DNA of 64,000 nt from AWTP1-13 sp963827545. Its GTDB lineage: Bacteria; Pseudomonadota; Alphaproteobacteria; Rhizobiales; Hyphomicrobiaceae. Location of the stretch: contig CAWHBI010000040.1 of assembly GCA_963827545.1 (NCBI GenBank), forward strand, positions 1-64,000, given 5' to 3'. The translations under genes and the position numbers were made by a program. Every line of letters starts with the position of its first letter. The stretch's first letter is position 1. A model generated the notes under the pieces. The model saw only the letters and a program-made list of their open reading frames with translations, was not told the DNA's origin and made no database searches. Below are positions 26,354 through 35,527 of the stretch, in pieces.

Positions 26354-27574
26354 CTAGTCGCTCGGCAGCGGACCGGGGAGTAACAAGGTTGTCGGGAATC
26401 CCGGCACGGGCGGGGTCATCCAACGACGCGCCCGCCCGCGACCGAACGACTGCACTTTGCCTGCTGTCGCAAGCGAATCGAGCGCCCGCTGCACGGTGCG
26501 CGGGCTGGCTCCCAACGCAATCGCCAGGGCCGAGCTCGGCCACGATTCGCCGTCGGCAAGGAAAGCGAGCACCGCTGCATGCTGCTCTTCGACGGGCGGC
26601 GCCAGGACGACGACATTGCGTGCGCGGCGTGGCGCCAGCGCAAAGCCTTGCTTCGTCGCGCTCACGTCTGCCAGCGTCCGAAGCTCCACGCGAAGCCGCC
26701 CGACTTCGACCCGCAACCGTGCGCGATGCGATTCATCGGCGTGCTTCGCCCGGAAGGCGCGTGCGACGAGCGTGCTCCTCGGCACATCTCCGGGCCAGGC
26801 TTCACCCAGCGCGCTTGCAAGCGCGAACAATACCGGGCGCGTCGCGAGCGAGACCACCAGCCTCTCGTACCGCACGACATGGCGGCACGCGTCCACGACG
26901 AGCGCCTTCGACGCCAGCAGCGCTTCGACCTCCTCAAGCAGGAGGAGGCGTTCCTCGCCACGCGCGATCAGGCGCGCCGCCGGCGTGTTCATCACGAGGG
27001 ATGCGCTTTCGACCTCCGCCGTCAGCGCGGGGATGTCCGCCTCGCGCGCGGCATGCTTGGCCCGAGTGAGCGCAGCGCGCGCCGCCTTCGTCTGCAGTCG
27101 CCGAATCGCGATTCCCGCAACCGCCATCTCGTGGGCGGCCCTCAACGCCGGTGGGAGCGGCGTCGGGTCGAGCTCGGCGAGCGTGCGCTCGGCTTCGTCG
27201 AGGCGGCCGATCAGGAGCAGACGCCTGACCTCGAGATTCCGCGCGTGCGCGGCATTTACGCGGTCGCCGTGCGCTTCGAGCGTCGCCTGTGCTGCGTCGA
27301 GCGCCTTCGCAGGCCAGCCCAGGTCGCGCGAGACGAGCGCGATCTCGGCCTCGGCGACGACGCACCTCGCGCGGGCCACCACCTCTTTCGGACCGAACGC
27401 GCGCGCAGCACTTCGCAAGAGAGCCTTCGCTCGAGCGAGATCGCCGAGCTGCGCCATCGCGATGCCCCGCAGCGCGAGCGCAGGCGCGTCGTCACGCAGG
27501 GCAACCCGCTTCAATGCCCCGAGGGGATCACCCGTTGCGAGTGCACGCGCCGCAGCCGTGATCAGCGAGTCCAT
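26354..27574 (-). CDS. TPR-like and winged-helix transcription regulator
   Basis: A 406-residue alanine- and arginine-rich protein. The first about 220 residues are helical repeats of the TPR type (AARALATGDPLGALKRVALR, GDLARAKALLRSAARAFG). A winged helix near the C-terminus reads ALAIALGASPRTVQRALDSL followed by AGKVQSFGRGRARRW. The layout suggests a sensor-type regulator with its output at the end. It diverges from the DUF899 remnant at 27703 and leads the propeller–SH3 genes. Codon use and the long Ala/Arg runs differ from the flanks, so acquisition by transfer is possible. Confidence 0.65.
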   Translation of the reverse strand: MDSLITAAARALATGDPLGALKRVALRDDAPALALRGIAMAQLGDLARAKALLRSAARAFGPKEVVARARCVVAEAEIALVSRDLGWPAKALDAAQATLEAHGDRVNAAHARNLEVRRLLLIGRLDEAERTLAELDPTPLPPALRAAHEMAVAGIAIRRLQTKAARAALTRAKHAAREADIPALTAEVESASLVMNTPAARLIARGEERLLLLEEVEALLASKALVVDACRHVVRYERLVVSLATRPVLFALASALGEAWPGDVPRSTLVARAFRAKHADESHRARLRVEVGRLRVELRTLADVSATKQGFALAPRRARNVVVLAPPVEEQHAAVLAFLADGESWPSSALAIALGASPRTVQRALDSLATAGKVQSFGRGRARRWMTPPVPGFPTTLLLPGPLPSD

Positions 27575-27702
27575 CGGAACCCCGTCACACTTGTCACTCT
27601 CACCCTTCGATATCCGGTCCTAGTCTATCTCACGACCACCAACCAGCACGTCGTTTCGACAACGGAGCGAGCGACGAAGGACATCCAAAGGAGAGAAGAA
27701 CG

Positions 27703-28188
27703 ATGACGAAGCACATGACCGGAACAGGTGACGAGTGGCTTGCAGCCCGCCGTAAGCTGCTTCAGGCGGAGAAGGAGCTAACGCGGCGCAGCGACGAGCT
27801 GGCGCGGCGGCGGCAAGAGCTGCCGTGGGTCCGGATCGACAAGGAATACCGGTTCGAGACCGACGAGGGGAGCGCCTCGCTGACAGACCTCTGCAGAGGG
27901 CGCTCGCAGCTCCTCGTCTGCCACTTCATGTTCGGGCCCGACAACGGCGGGGTGTCCGTCCTGCTCATCGAGCGCGGACGGATTCGACGGCTTCGTCGTC
28001 CACCCGGCGTGACGGTATTCGCCCAAGTGCCGACGCGCGTCGACTATTCTTTGGCCGAAGCCGGCGAGCACGTAATGCCGATCATCGATGCGCTTGGTGA
28101 TGGGTGTGAGGGAAAGCAGCAGCTCTCTCGCGGCGATGCTGTTCGTCAGCCCGTATTGTTCATGAGCCGGTGGGCACTTTCGTCTTGA
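27703..28188 (+). pseudogene. DUF899 remnant joined to an HxlR regulator tail
   Basis: The first about 80 codons match the start of DUF899 thioredoxin-like proteins (EWLAARRKLLQAEKELTRRS, LPWVRIDKEYRFET, LVCHFMFGPD). The next conserved block GCPSCSSSADGFDGFVVH is present but one frame off, after an extra base near 27945. From 28009 the sequence changes identity: TVFAQVPTRVDYSLAEAGEH and VMPIIDALGD are typical of the C-terminus of HxlR-family regulators. So two unrelated genes were fused by a deletion, and neither is complete. The open frame to 28188 is probably not functional. Confidence 0.65.
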
Positions 28189-28360
28189 TCATGGGGTGCT
28201 GCGCCAAATACGCCCTCGCTTTTCTGTTGGCGGCGCGCCGGAAGGTAGGTGTCGTAGCTGGTCGAAGGCTGTGAGCCTGACGCAAATGCTTCGTCCGCTA
28301 TCGGGCAGCGAATTGTTCGTGGTTTCGGATAGCGAGTCTCAGACATGAGAACGGACCGAA

Positions 28361-28624
28361 CTACTTTGGCGGGCGCTTGGAAGGGCCACTGCTCCAGCCG
28401 CGCCACACGTAATACCCGGTGTCCGCGATGCCCTTAAGGATAGGCTCGGCCATTATCGGAGCTGGCACGGGAGCGCGCGGGCCGAGCTGAAATTCCTCGC
28501 ACAAGCACCAGCCCTGCGTGCACGGCGAGCGGGGGATGTTGCCGCCAGTGATGTCATGCGACACGGCGTACAGATCTTCGCCTGTGCACTGGAAGAGGTA
28601 CGCGGTGCGGGGCGTGTCAGGCAT
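28361..28624 (-). CDS. conserved small hypothetical protein
   Basis: An 87-residue protein beginning MPDTPRTAYLFQCTGEDLYA and containing VPAPIMAEPILKGIADTGYY, then VWRGWSSGP. This pattern (…YLFQ…LYAVSHD…VPAPI…EPILKG…GYYVWR) looks like a small soluble family common in rhizobia-like genomes; its role is unknown. It stands alone. Intervening DNA 28189–28360 holds nothing obvious. Confidence 0.65.
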   Translation of the reverse strand: MPDTPRTAYLFQCTGEDLYAVSHDITGGNIPRSPCTQGWCLCEEFQLGPRAPVPAPIMAEPILKGIADTGYYVWRGWSSGPSKRPPK

Positions 28625-28837
28625 TCGATCGCTCTCCTTCGGATTTGGACGGCATCCAGAGGCGCCCGCCTGCCGATATCTAAGCTCTCATGTCCAGAAC
28701 AAAGAGCACCAGGCCGCATGCAGACATGCCGAACAAAAAGAAGAACGCAAGGCCAGGCGGACCAAGGAGCGCCGCTGTTGGTATTCCGAGGGCACAGGCA
28801 CCGGCCGCACTCATGCAGGCGGCAGTGGGCGAGATTT

Positions 28838-29107
28838 TCATGCTGCGGTCCTTTTCACAGACGCTGGACTGCGCAAGCTCAGGGCTCGCGTAACGGCATA
28901 CGTCCTCAACACTTCCGGATCGCGCTGGCCTGCGTTGGCCAGGGCTAGGATGCCGTCGGCGAGGTTCATGCGTCCGGCTTTCTCCGCAACGGCTCCCGCA
29001 AAGTCACCGCGTATCAATGCCCATCCATCTTCGAGAACGCGGCAGAGCATGTGCGCGGTAGGTCGATCGAGAGGTGCTTGGTGGAGAAGACTGGTTGCCT
29101 GATCCAT
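28838..29107 (-). CDS. small hypothetical protein
   Basis: An 89-residue, helix-rich protein starting at 29107, where AGGAGG lies about 7 bases upstream. It contains PTAHMLCRVLEDGWALIRGD and AGRMNLADGILALANAGQRD. No membrane segment or known domain was recognised. A longer frame reaching 29185 overlaps the neighbouring gene and lacks a ribosome binding site. Confidence 0.6.
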   Translation of the reverse strand: MDQATSLLHQAPLDRPTAHMLCRVLEDGWALIRGDFAGAVAEKAGRMNLADGILALANAGQRDPEVLRTYAVTRALSLRSPASVKRTAA

Positions 29108-29153
29108 GGCTACTCCCTCCTGGCTTGTCAGGTGGGTGCGGTTCAGCCGGGCA

Positions 29154-29492
29154 TCACAGCTTGTAGAGTTCAGTCGCGCACGCATCTATAACCCCGCTTT
29201 CCTGGTCTTTGCCGATGAGGGCCCACTTGCCCTGTCTGACGAACGTTTCCCTCTGCCACGAGGAATCGATGTTCTTGAGTGCAGCCAGCTTGGCGGGCGC
29301 GTCGGAAGCACTCTGGAAGTTGGCCACGCAAAGAGGTGTGAGCACTCTGACGACTGCGGCCTGCGCTTCTTGCCTGGCAAACGTCTGCGCTTGCCCACCA
29401 CTATACCAACCGAACCCCTTGCTCAACGCGATGGGTACGGCGATTCCGGCGACTACGAGGCCCCAGATGAAGCCGTTGAGGCGATCGTTCAT
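29154..29492 (-). CDS. membrane-anchored hypothetical protein
   Basis: A 112-residue protein with one N-terminal membrane helix (GFIWGLVVAGIAVPIALSKG) and a periplasmic C-terminal part with two cysteines (LTPLCVANFQSA and VIDACATELYKL). The layout suggests a single-pass anchored protein with a disulfide. It overlaps the upstream gene by four bases (ATGA), so the two form an operon. Function unknown. Confidence 0.6.
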   Translation of the reverse strand: MNDRLNGFIWGLVVAGIAVPIALSKGFGWYSGGQAQTFARQEAQAAVVRVLTPLCVANFQSASDAPAKLAALKNIDSSWQRETFVRQGKWALIGKDQESGVIDACATELYKL

Positions 29493-29734
29493 TGTGTTTG
29501 CCTTTCAGGTTCTGTGACGGAGAACCATCTCGCGCCACGGTTGGAAGGAAGTTGTTGAGCTTCGGCGCTCTGTAGTCGCCGAAGCGTCTCGCACAGTTTG
29601 TTCAGCCGATCGTCCGCTGACTGCGTGGGTGATCCTTGAACGATCATTCGCTGCAGTCGCGCCCGCTGATCGTCGATGCGCAGTTGAGCGTCACGAATGA
29701 GCCGATTGGCGTGAGGTTGGAACATGCAAGTCAT
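29489..29734 (-). CDS. small hypothetical protein
   Basis: An 81-residue, mostly helical protein (LIRDAQLRIDDQRARLQRMI, LNKLCETLRRLQSAEAQQL) that may form a coiled coil. Its stop overlaps the start of the membrane-anchored gene at 29492, and its start lies 9 bases after the Crp/Fnr gene ends, so all three may be one transcript. No family recognised. Confidence 0.5.
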   Translation of the reverse strand: MTCMFQPHANRLIRDAQLRIDDQRARLQRMIVQGSPTQSADDRLNKLCETLRRLQSAEAQQLPSNRGARWFSVTEPERQTQ

Positions 29735-29743
29735 CTTCGTGGA

Positions 29744-30409
29744 TTAACTCTCGGGTGGGACGTACGTGCCGTTCGACCGCTTTTCGAGCGCTCTGCGATT
29801 GCGGATGCTGATGATGCCGCGGCGCGCAGAAATGAGGCCTTCCTTCTCAAGCGCCTGTACGGCTTTCGTAACGCCGGGACGATAGGTCCCCAGCATCAAG
29901 CCGAGGAACTCGTGCGTGAGCGGCAACTCGTCTCCGTCGATGCGATCGTCGGCCATCAAGAGCCAGCGCGCCAAGCGCTCCTCCATCTTGCTGCGGCCGT
30001 TGGCGAGCGCGGTTGTGGTTGTCTGATGAAGGAACGCATGCGCGTAGCGCAGCATGGCACGATGCAACGCAGGACTCTGCTCGTCTGCCGCGCGCAAGTT
30101 GGCCGCGCTGATGCGCTGGCCACGACCAGCGACTTGGATATAAGTCTCATGCGGTGCGCGACTGTTGCCCAGCACAACCGCCAGGCCGGTCATGCCCTCG
30201 CGGCCGATGATCCCGACCTCGATGCTGGGCTTGCCGGTGCCGTTGGCGACAACCGAGGCAAATCCAGCTTCGATGAAATAGACCTGGCCGATACGTTTTT
30301 TGGGGGTTTCGATTTGCTTCCTCACGGGCAGATCAACTGATTGCAGGTGAGGCTCGAGCAGGCCGAAATCCTCGCGCGACAGGCGCGACAGAATGCGGTT
30401 GGATGACAT
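29744..30409 (-). CDS. Crp/Fnr family transcription regulator
   Basis: A 221-residue regulator. Residues 1–110 form a cyclic-nucleotide-binding-like beta-barrel (GQVYFIEAGFASVVANGTGK, VEVGIIGREGMTGLAVVLGN in shape). A long dimer helix follows, then an HTH domain (LPLTHEFLGLMLGTYRPGVT, KAVQALEKEGLISARRGII). No Fnr-type cysteine cluster is present at the N-terminus, so oxygen sensing by an iron–sulfur cluster is unlikely. It resembles the rhizobial group of Crp/Fnr proteins often tied to small stress operons, here probably with the two small genes downstream. Confidence 0.88.
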   Translation of the reverse strand: MSSNRILSRLSREDFGLLEPHLQSVDLPVRKQIETPKKRIGQVYFIEAGFASVVANGTGKPSIEVGIIGREGMTGLAVVLGNSRAPHETYIQVAGRGQRISAANLRAADEQSPALHRAMLRYAHAFLHQTTTTALANGRSKMEERLARWLLMADDRIDGDELPLTHEFLGLMLGTYRPGVTKAVQALEKEGLISARRGIISIRNRRALEKRSNGTYVPPES

Positions 30410-30818
30410 GGGGCATCCTTACAACGCGGCAAAGCGCGAACTGCAGGATGCAGACGGCCTAGTTGAGGCTGACCGAGGTGTCCTGAGCCGATCAACCCTT
30501 ACACGCGCAACAGACGTGATGATCGACTGCGTAAGGCCGAGCGTGCGTAGCTACCACGCGCCCGATGTTGCGTATCTCCGGCACCCTACTCCAATCTGGA
30601 GTGGTTGTCCTCGCTATTCGACAGTTGTCTCGCAGTGCCGCGAGGCTCCTCGATTCCGCAATTTATGTTGCTGATTCAAGGCGTACGATTTTATACATTT
30701 CCGTGGAACGTAGGCCGAAACTGCACGTTCAAGAGTTCAGGCGGGTATCAGCTCAAGATGTCGCCGCTCGCCGCAATTGGCGCTCCTCAACCCAATATTG
30801 CGAAGGAAAGCGGCTCCG
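30410..30818. other. 409-base stretch without a recognisable gene
   Basis: The interval between the divergent Crp/Fnr and NepR-like genes contains no convincing coding frame on either strand. It includes a locally AT-richer part around 30660–30720 that could carry promoters for either gene; no motif was identified with confidence. Confidence 0.45.
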
Positions 30819-31094
30819 ATGGGAGTGCCGCGAGAGTCGAAGGCTGGATACGACAATTCGCTCGGACTGATCGCCAAGCGGCTTCGTGAGGAGAGCGAGA
30901 GCGTCACGCAGGAGCCGTTGCCTGCGCGGTTCCGCGAGCTCCTTAGAGAGCTTGATCGCTGTCCTGACAAAGGGACAGCATCGCTAAAGAAGGAAGTCCT
31001 CGACGAACTGCTAAGCATGAGGGAGCCAACAGCCAGAACAAGAGCTCTACTCGAAGCTTTCCGCCGCGCAACGAAGCGCGCGTCTCGCCATTGA
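30819..31094 (+). CDS. NepR-like small protein
   Basis: A 91-residue basic protein. The stretch LGLIAKRLREESESVTQEPL, followed by PARFRELLRELDRC, resembles the conserved NepR core, in which two helices around an EP(V/I/L)PxRF motif hold the EcfG sigma factor. NepR proteins are anti-sigma factors of the general stress response in Alphaproteobacteria. Here no ecfG or phyR gene is adjacent, and the C-terminal tail is longer than usual, so it may be an orphan or paralogous NepR. Start chosen at 30819, with AAGGA upstream. Confidence 0.55.
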   Translation: MGVPRESKAGYDNSLGLIAKRLREESESVTQEPLPARFRELLRELDRCPDKGTASLKKEVLDELLSMREPTARTRALLEAFRRATKRASRH

Positions 31095-31267
31095 CGACTG
31101 CAGTCACGAGCCTGCGAAATTGCGATGTCCAAGCTCACGCTCTCCGCCGATCTTACCTCTTGGCAGGGCGCGGATTTTTCTGACAAAGCTCGTGTCCCGT
31201 TGACCGTTCAGGAGCGACACACAAGGGAGTTGGCGTCGCGACACCCCGTGGAATTGCTTGGGAAAAG

Positions 31268-31342
<75 letters not shown>

Positions 31343-31618
31343 AAATGACGCGAGAAAGCCCCGGAATTTCGCGCTTTCTATCAGGTCTGTAGGCCGACGC
31401 AAGGAAAAGGACGCGACGTGAACTAGAAGCGGCAGGTTGAGAACCCTGGTTCGAAAGTGATGACAGAACGGTTCCAGGGTTCGTGACCTGCGCGCAATGG
31501 ACTGGTGCACCGAAATCGCGCCCGCGCATCGGGCGCTGCAACGCGCTCTACGGCGGCCGGCTCCTTTTCCCGTTGCATGTCCTCGCGGTGTCGCCTGAGA
31601 GCCACCGAGCGTTGGCGA

Positions 31619-31957
31619 CTAAGCAGCAACCAGCGACGCGGCCGCAGGCGCCAGGGTGCCAAAGCGAGTCCGCTCAAGACCTTTCGACCGCTCCGCCTCT
31701 TCGATCTCGGCCGCAGCGATGGCCTTCGCCAGTGCGGCGTTGAGCGCTTTGGCCGCATCGAGGGTCAGCTCGACGGCGGCCCGCGCGCCCGGCGGCAGGC
31801 CCCTGTGGACGAAGTCGATGGTGATGGCGTCCTCGAGCAACGCGTGGCGCGCGTGGTCGTAGGAGACCACCGAGTGCGAGAGCGGAAACCAGTCATCCGC
31901 GCCCTTGGCCATGCCGCTCGCAGGCGCGATCTCGACGATCGATGTGCACATGCTCAT
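31619..31957 (-). CDS. DUF6295-like protein
   Basis: A 112-residue protein opening with MSMCTSIVEIAPASGMAKGA and containing DDWFPLSHSVVSYDHARHAL and IDFVHRGLPPGARAAVELTL. This matches the small DUF6295 group, which has no known function. Its ATG directly follows the TAA of the dienelactone hydrolase (TAAATG), so the two are translationally linked. The final 25 residues are alanine-rich and variable. Confidence 0.65.
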   Translation of the reverse strand: MSMCTSIVEIAPASGMAKGADDWFPLSHSVVSYDHARHALLEDAITIDFVHRGLPPGARAAVELTLDAAKALNAALAKAIAAAEIEEAERSKGLERTRFGTLAPAAASLVAA

Positions 31958-32705
31958 TTACCTCGCCAGATGCTTGCCAAGGAACGCGAACACCTTGTTC
32001 CAGCCGTCGAGCGCCTGCTCCACCCGGTACATCGGCCGGTGGTAGTAGAAGATGCCGTGGCCGGCGCCGTCGTAGCGGTAGAACTCGTGAGCCTTACCGT
32101 GCTTCTTGAGCTCGGCCTCGTGCTGGTCCACCTGCTCCGGGCTTGGTGCGCGATCCTCGTTGCCGAAGACGCCGAGCAGCGGACAGGAGAGAGTTCTTGG
32201 TGAGCTCGATCGGTGACGTCGGCGTCTTGGCGTTGAGTTCCTCCTTGGCCATCACGACGCGGCCGCCCCATAGTTCGACGCATGCGTCGACATCTTTTCG
32301 GTGGCAGGCATAGAGAAAGGCGTGCCGCCCTCCGGAGCAGGAGCCGAAGACGCCGACCTTGCCGTTGTGGCCCTGCTGCGCGCGCACCCACTTCACTGCG
32401 GCCTCCGTGTCGCCGATGACCTGGGCGTCCGGAACACCGCCCTCGGCGCGCACCTTGGCCGCGACATCGTCCGGATTGCCCTGGCCGTTGCGCTCATAGA
32501 GGTTGTGGCAGATGGCGATGTAACCGTGGTGGGCGAACTTGCGCGTCATCTCGCAATAGATCTCGCTCCAGCCAGGGAGATGGTGGATCAGCACGACGCC
32601 GGGGAAGGGGCCCGGTCCCGACGGACGCGCCACATAAGCCGAGATCGGCTCACCCTTGTCGCCGTTGATCTTTGTGGTCTCCACGGTCATGCCACGGTAT
32701 GTCAC
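31958..32705 (-). pseudogene. dienelactone hydrolase family protein, frameshifted
   Basis: An alpha/beta hydrolase of the dienelactone hydrolase group. It includes ISAYVARPSGPGPFPGVVLI, the nucleophile elbow VFGSCSGGRHAFLYACHRKD (Cys nucleophile in GSCSGG), and, in the next frame after an extra base near 32188, the catalytic Asp region GVFGNEDRAPSPEQVDQHE and the His region YDGAGHGIFYYHRPMYRVEQ. Read as one frame it would be about 248 residues and complete. As written, translation ends early with an unrelated tail. It would hydrolyse lactones or esters in the cytoplasm. Confidence 0.78.
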
Positions 32706-33152
32706 TTCGTTACCTCCTCAAAAAGCCGGAATTTCAGTCTCCACGCGTCGTGACGAGCCCCCATCGAGCGGTCGAGGGTCGAAGCTTAGTTTGCTGGCGG
32801 TAGCGACGCCAGCGCGAGCATGGCAGTCAGAGCCGCCGCCTTCTGCCGCAGACGGTCAGGCTCCCGCGCGACCGGGAACGAAACATCTCGGACCGGCAGC
32901 CTGGCGTCAAAACGCACGCATGATGGCTGCCTGGGCTTAGTCCGCTAACCCCTCGACTTCGGACAAGTCTGACTTTCTTCTGCGAGGTCTCCCAGCTACC
33001 ACTTTCAGACCCACGACATGGCGTGCTCGGCGGTTGTCCGGCGGCTGCTTCCTTGTAGGATAGATAGGGCGCAAGATGCTATGCACGGGTAATCATTCCT
33101 TTGCATGCAAGCTGACGCCTTCGATTGCTGATGTTGTCAGCATGGGGCGGTG

Positions 33153-35441
33153 ATGAACGGAACGGAAAGAGCAGGGATGACGGGAAACAGTTCAAACAAC
33201 AAGTGGATCGGGCAGCGCACCATCAGGCCGGATGGCGCGGACAAGGTTACCGGCCGCGCGGCTTTCGGCGCCGACTTCTCGCAACCGGGCATGCTGGTGG
33301 GAAAGGTTCTGCGCAGCCCACATCCGCATGCGCGCATCAAGTCGATCAACTTCGAAAGAGCGGCGGCGCTGCCGGGCGTCAAAGCTGTCATGACCGGCTC
33401 CGATCTCGTGGAGTTCCCCTGGGATAAGCCGGCGATCCTCGGCATCCAGGACTTGCGCTTCAATAGCCGCAATGTGATGGCGCGCGACAAGGCGCTCTAC
33501 GCGGGTCACGCTGTGGCAGCGGTCGCCGCAACATCGGCCAAGATCGCCTCTCAAGCCCTCAAGCTGATCGAGGTCGACTATGAGGTCTTGCCGTGGGTCA
33601 TCGACGTCGACGAAGCGATGCAGCCGGGCGCCCCTATTCTGCACGAGCACATGCGCAACGTCGGCGCCAAGCCGGGTCCGGCCACGACGTCGAATGTCGC
33701 GGGCAAGCTCGAGCACACTCTGGGCAACGTCGATGCCGGCTTCGCAGCGGCTGACGTCATCGTCGAGCGCAGCTTCAAGACCAAGCCAGTGCATCAAGGC
33801 TATATCGAGCCCCACGCGTGTCTCGTCAGCGTCAACAAGGACGGTCACGCCACCATCTGGAGCAGCAGCCAGGGCCACTTCATGGTGCGGGACATGACGG
33901 CCCAGCTGACTGGCCTCAAGCTCAGCGACATTCGCGCGATCCCGGCCGAGATCGGCGGCGGCTTCGGCGGCAAGACGATCGTCTATCTGGAGCCATTGGC
34001 GCTGATCCTGGCGAAGAAGTCGGCTCGTCCGGTAAAAATGGTGATGACGCGCGAGGAGGTGTTTCGCGCCACGGGCCCCACGTCCGGTTCATCGAGCACC
34101 GTCAAGATCGGCGCAACCAAGGACGGCAAGATCACCGCCGTCAAGGCGACCTACAATCTGCAGGCCGGCGCCTTCCCGGGCTCACCCATTCGCGGCGCCG
34201 TGGGGTGCGCCCTCTCACCCTACGACATCGCCAACGTGCAAATCACCGGGTACGACGTGGTGACGAACCGACCCAAGGTTGCGGCCTATCGTGCGCCGGG
34301 AGCGCCGATCGGGGCGTTCTCGGCGGAGTGCACTCTCGACGAGCTCGCCAAGGCCTTGAAGATGGACCCGCTCGTGCTGCGCCAGAAGAACGCGGCCAAG
34401 GAGGGGACGAAAGCGGCCTACGGCCCGACATTCCGCCGGATCGGCTATGAGGAAACTCTGCAGGCAGCGCTCAGCCATCCTCACTACCAGATACCTTTGG
34501 GCCCCAACCAGGGCCGCGGCGTCGCCAGCGGCTTTTGGTTCAATGCGGGCGGCGAGTTCAGTGCACAGGTCTATGTCAACGAGGACGGCACCGTGGTGGT
34601 GGTAACGGGGCATCCCGACATCGGCGGCTCGCGGGCCTCGATGGTCAACATCGTCGCGGAATTGCTGGGCGTCGACTATCGCAACGTCCAGGCCCTGATC
34701 GGCGACACGAGCTCCGTCGGCTTCAGCGCACTCACCGGAGGCAGTCGTGTCACGTTCGCCGCCGCCATGGTGGTAACAAAAGCGACCGAGCAGGTGATCC
34801 AGACCCTGCGTGAGCGCGCGGCCAAGATCTGGAAGATCGATGCCGAGGCGGTCGTCTGGGAGAACGGCGAAGCCCGTCCCGCCGGCTCCAATGCCGGCGA
34901 CTTCCCGCCGCTGACCCTGAGCGAATTGGCCGCAAAAGCGAGCGCTACGGGTGGGCCGATCAACGCGCGCTCCTCGCTCAACACGGAAGGTGCGGCAGGT
35001 GGGTTCGCAACCCACATTTGCGACGTTGAGGTCGATCGAGAGACCGGAAAAGTTCAGGTCATACGCTACACAGCGGTCCAAGATGCCGGCCGGGCCATCC
35101 ACCCAAGCTACGTGGAGGGGCAGATCCAGGGCGGTGTCGTTCAAGGCATTGGCTGGGCCCTGAACGAGGAGTGCATATTTGCCGACAACGGCAAGCTGGA
35201 TAATCCGGGCTTTCTCGACTATCGCATGCCGGTCGCCTCCGATCTTCCGATGATCGAAGCCGTCATCATAGAGGTGCCGAACGACAAGCACCCGCAAGGG
35301 GTGCGCGGGGTGGCAGAAGTGCCGATCGTGCCGGCACCGGCGGCGGTTGCCAACGCCGTGCGCAATGCCACAGGGCTGCGCCTCACCGATCTGCCCATGT
35401 CCCCCCCGAAGGTGTTAGCCGCTCTGACGGCCCCAGAGTGA
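33153..35441 (+). CDS. xanthine dehydrogenase family molybdopterin-binding subunit
   Basis: A 762-residue large subunit of the molybdenum hydroxylase family (xanthine/CO/aldehyde dehydrogenase large-chain type). It starts with the small domain (RPDGADKVTGRAAFGADFSQ, VLRSPHPHARIKSINFERA) and continues with molybdopterin-binding parts: IPAEIGGGFGGKTIVYLE, KVAAYRAPGAPIGAFSAEC and the C-terminal HPQGVRGVAEVPIVPAPAAV, whose glutamate fits the catalytic base. No FAD-binding medium subunit or 2Fe-2S small subunit is encoded nearby, although partner enzymes usually need both. Instead an LLM monooxygenase follows. Substrate unknown. It is the intact version of the broken copy at 17470. Confidence 0.9.
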   Translation: MNGTERAGMTGNSSNNKWIGQRTIRPDGADKVTGRAAFGADFSQPGMLVGKVLRSPHPHARIKSINFERAAALPGVKAVMTGSDLVEFPWDKPAILGIQDLRFNSRNVMARDKALYAGHAVAAVAATSAKIASQALKLIEVDYEVLPWVIDVDEAMQPGAPILHEHMRNVGAKPGPATTSNVAGKLEHTLGNVDAGFAAADVIVERSFKTKPVHQGYIEPHACLVSVNKDGHATIWSSSQGHFMVRDMTAQLTGLKLSDIRAIPAEIGGGFGGKTIVYLEPLALILAKKSARPVKMVMTREEVFRATGPTSGSSSTVKIGATKDGKITAVKATYNLQAGAFPGSPIRGAVGCALSPYDIANVQITGYDVVTNRPKVAAYRAPGAPIGAFSAECTLDELAKALKMDPLVLRQKNAAKEGTKAAYGPTFRRIGYEETLQAALSHPHYQIPLGPNQGRGVASGFWFNAGGEFSAQVYVNEDGTVVVVTGHPDIGGSRASMVNIVAELLGVDYRNVQALIGDTSSVGFSALTGGSRVTFAAAMVVTKATEQVIQTLRERAAKIWKIDAEAVVWENGEARPAGSNAGDFPPLTLSELAAKASATGGPINARSSLNTEGAAGGFATHICDVEVDRETGKVQVIRYTAVQDAGRAIHPSYVEGQIQGGVVQGIGWALNEECIFADNGKLDNPGFLDYRMPVASDLPMIEAVIIEVPNDKHPQGVRGVAEVPIVPAPAAVANAVRNATGLRLTDLPMSPPKVLAALTAPE

Positions 35442-35527
35442 GTGGAAACGAAGGTGCGGCACCGGCGCCATGCGACGAGTTTCGTTACGATCAGCGCCGT
35501 TCAAGGGACGCGTAAAAAGGGCAAGGG

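Noticed and set aside
28690..28893. Small plus-strand frame starting MSRTKSTRPHADMPNKK
   Set aside because: Overlaps a better supported minus-strand gene, has no ribosome binding site, and ends in sequence that looks like out-of-frame translation.
34215..35297. Long minus-strand frame inside the intact hydroxylase gene
   Set aside because: Antisense shadow of the molybdopterin subunit. The matching frame exists in copy 1 only in pieces and shows no family features.
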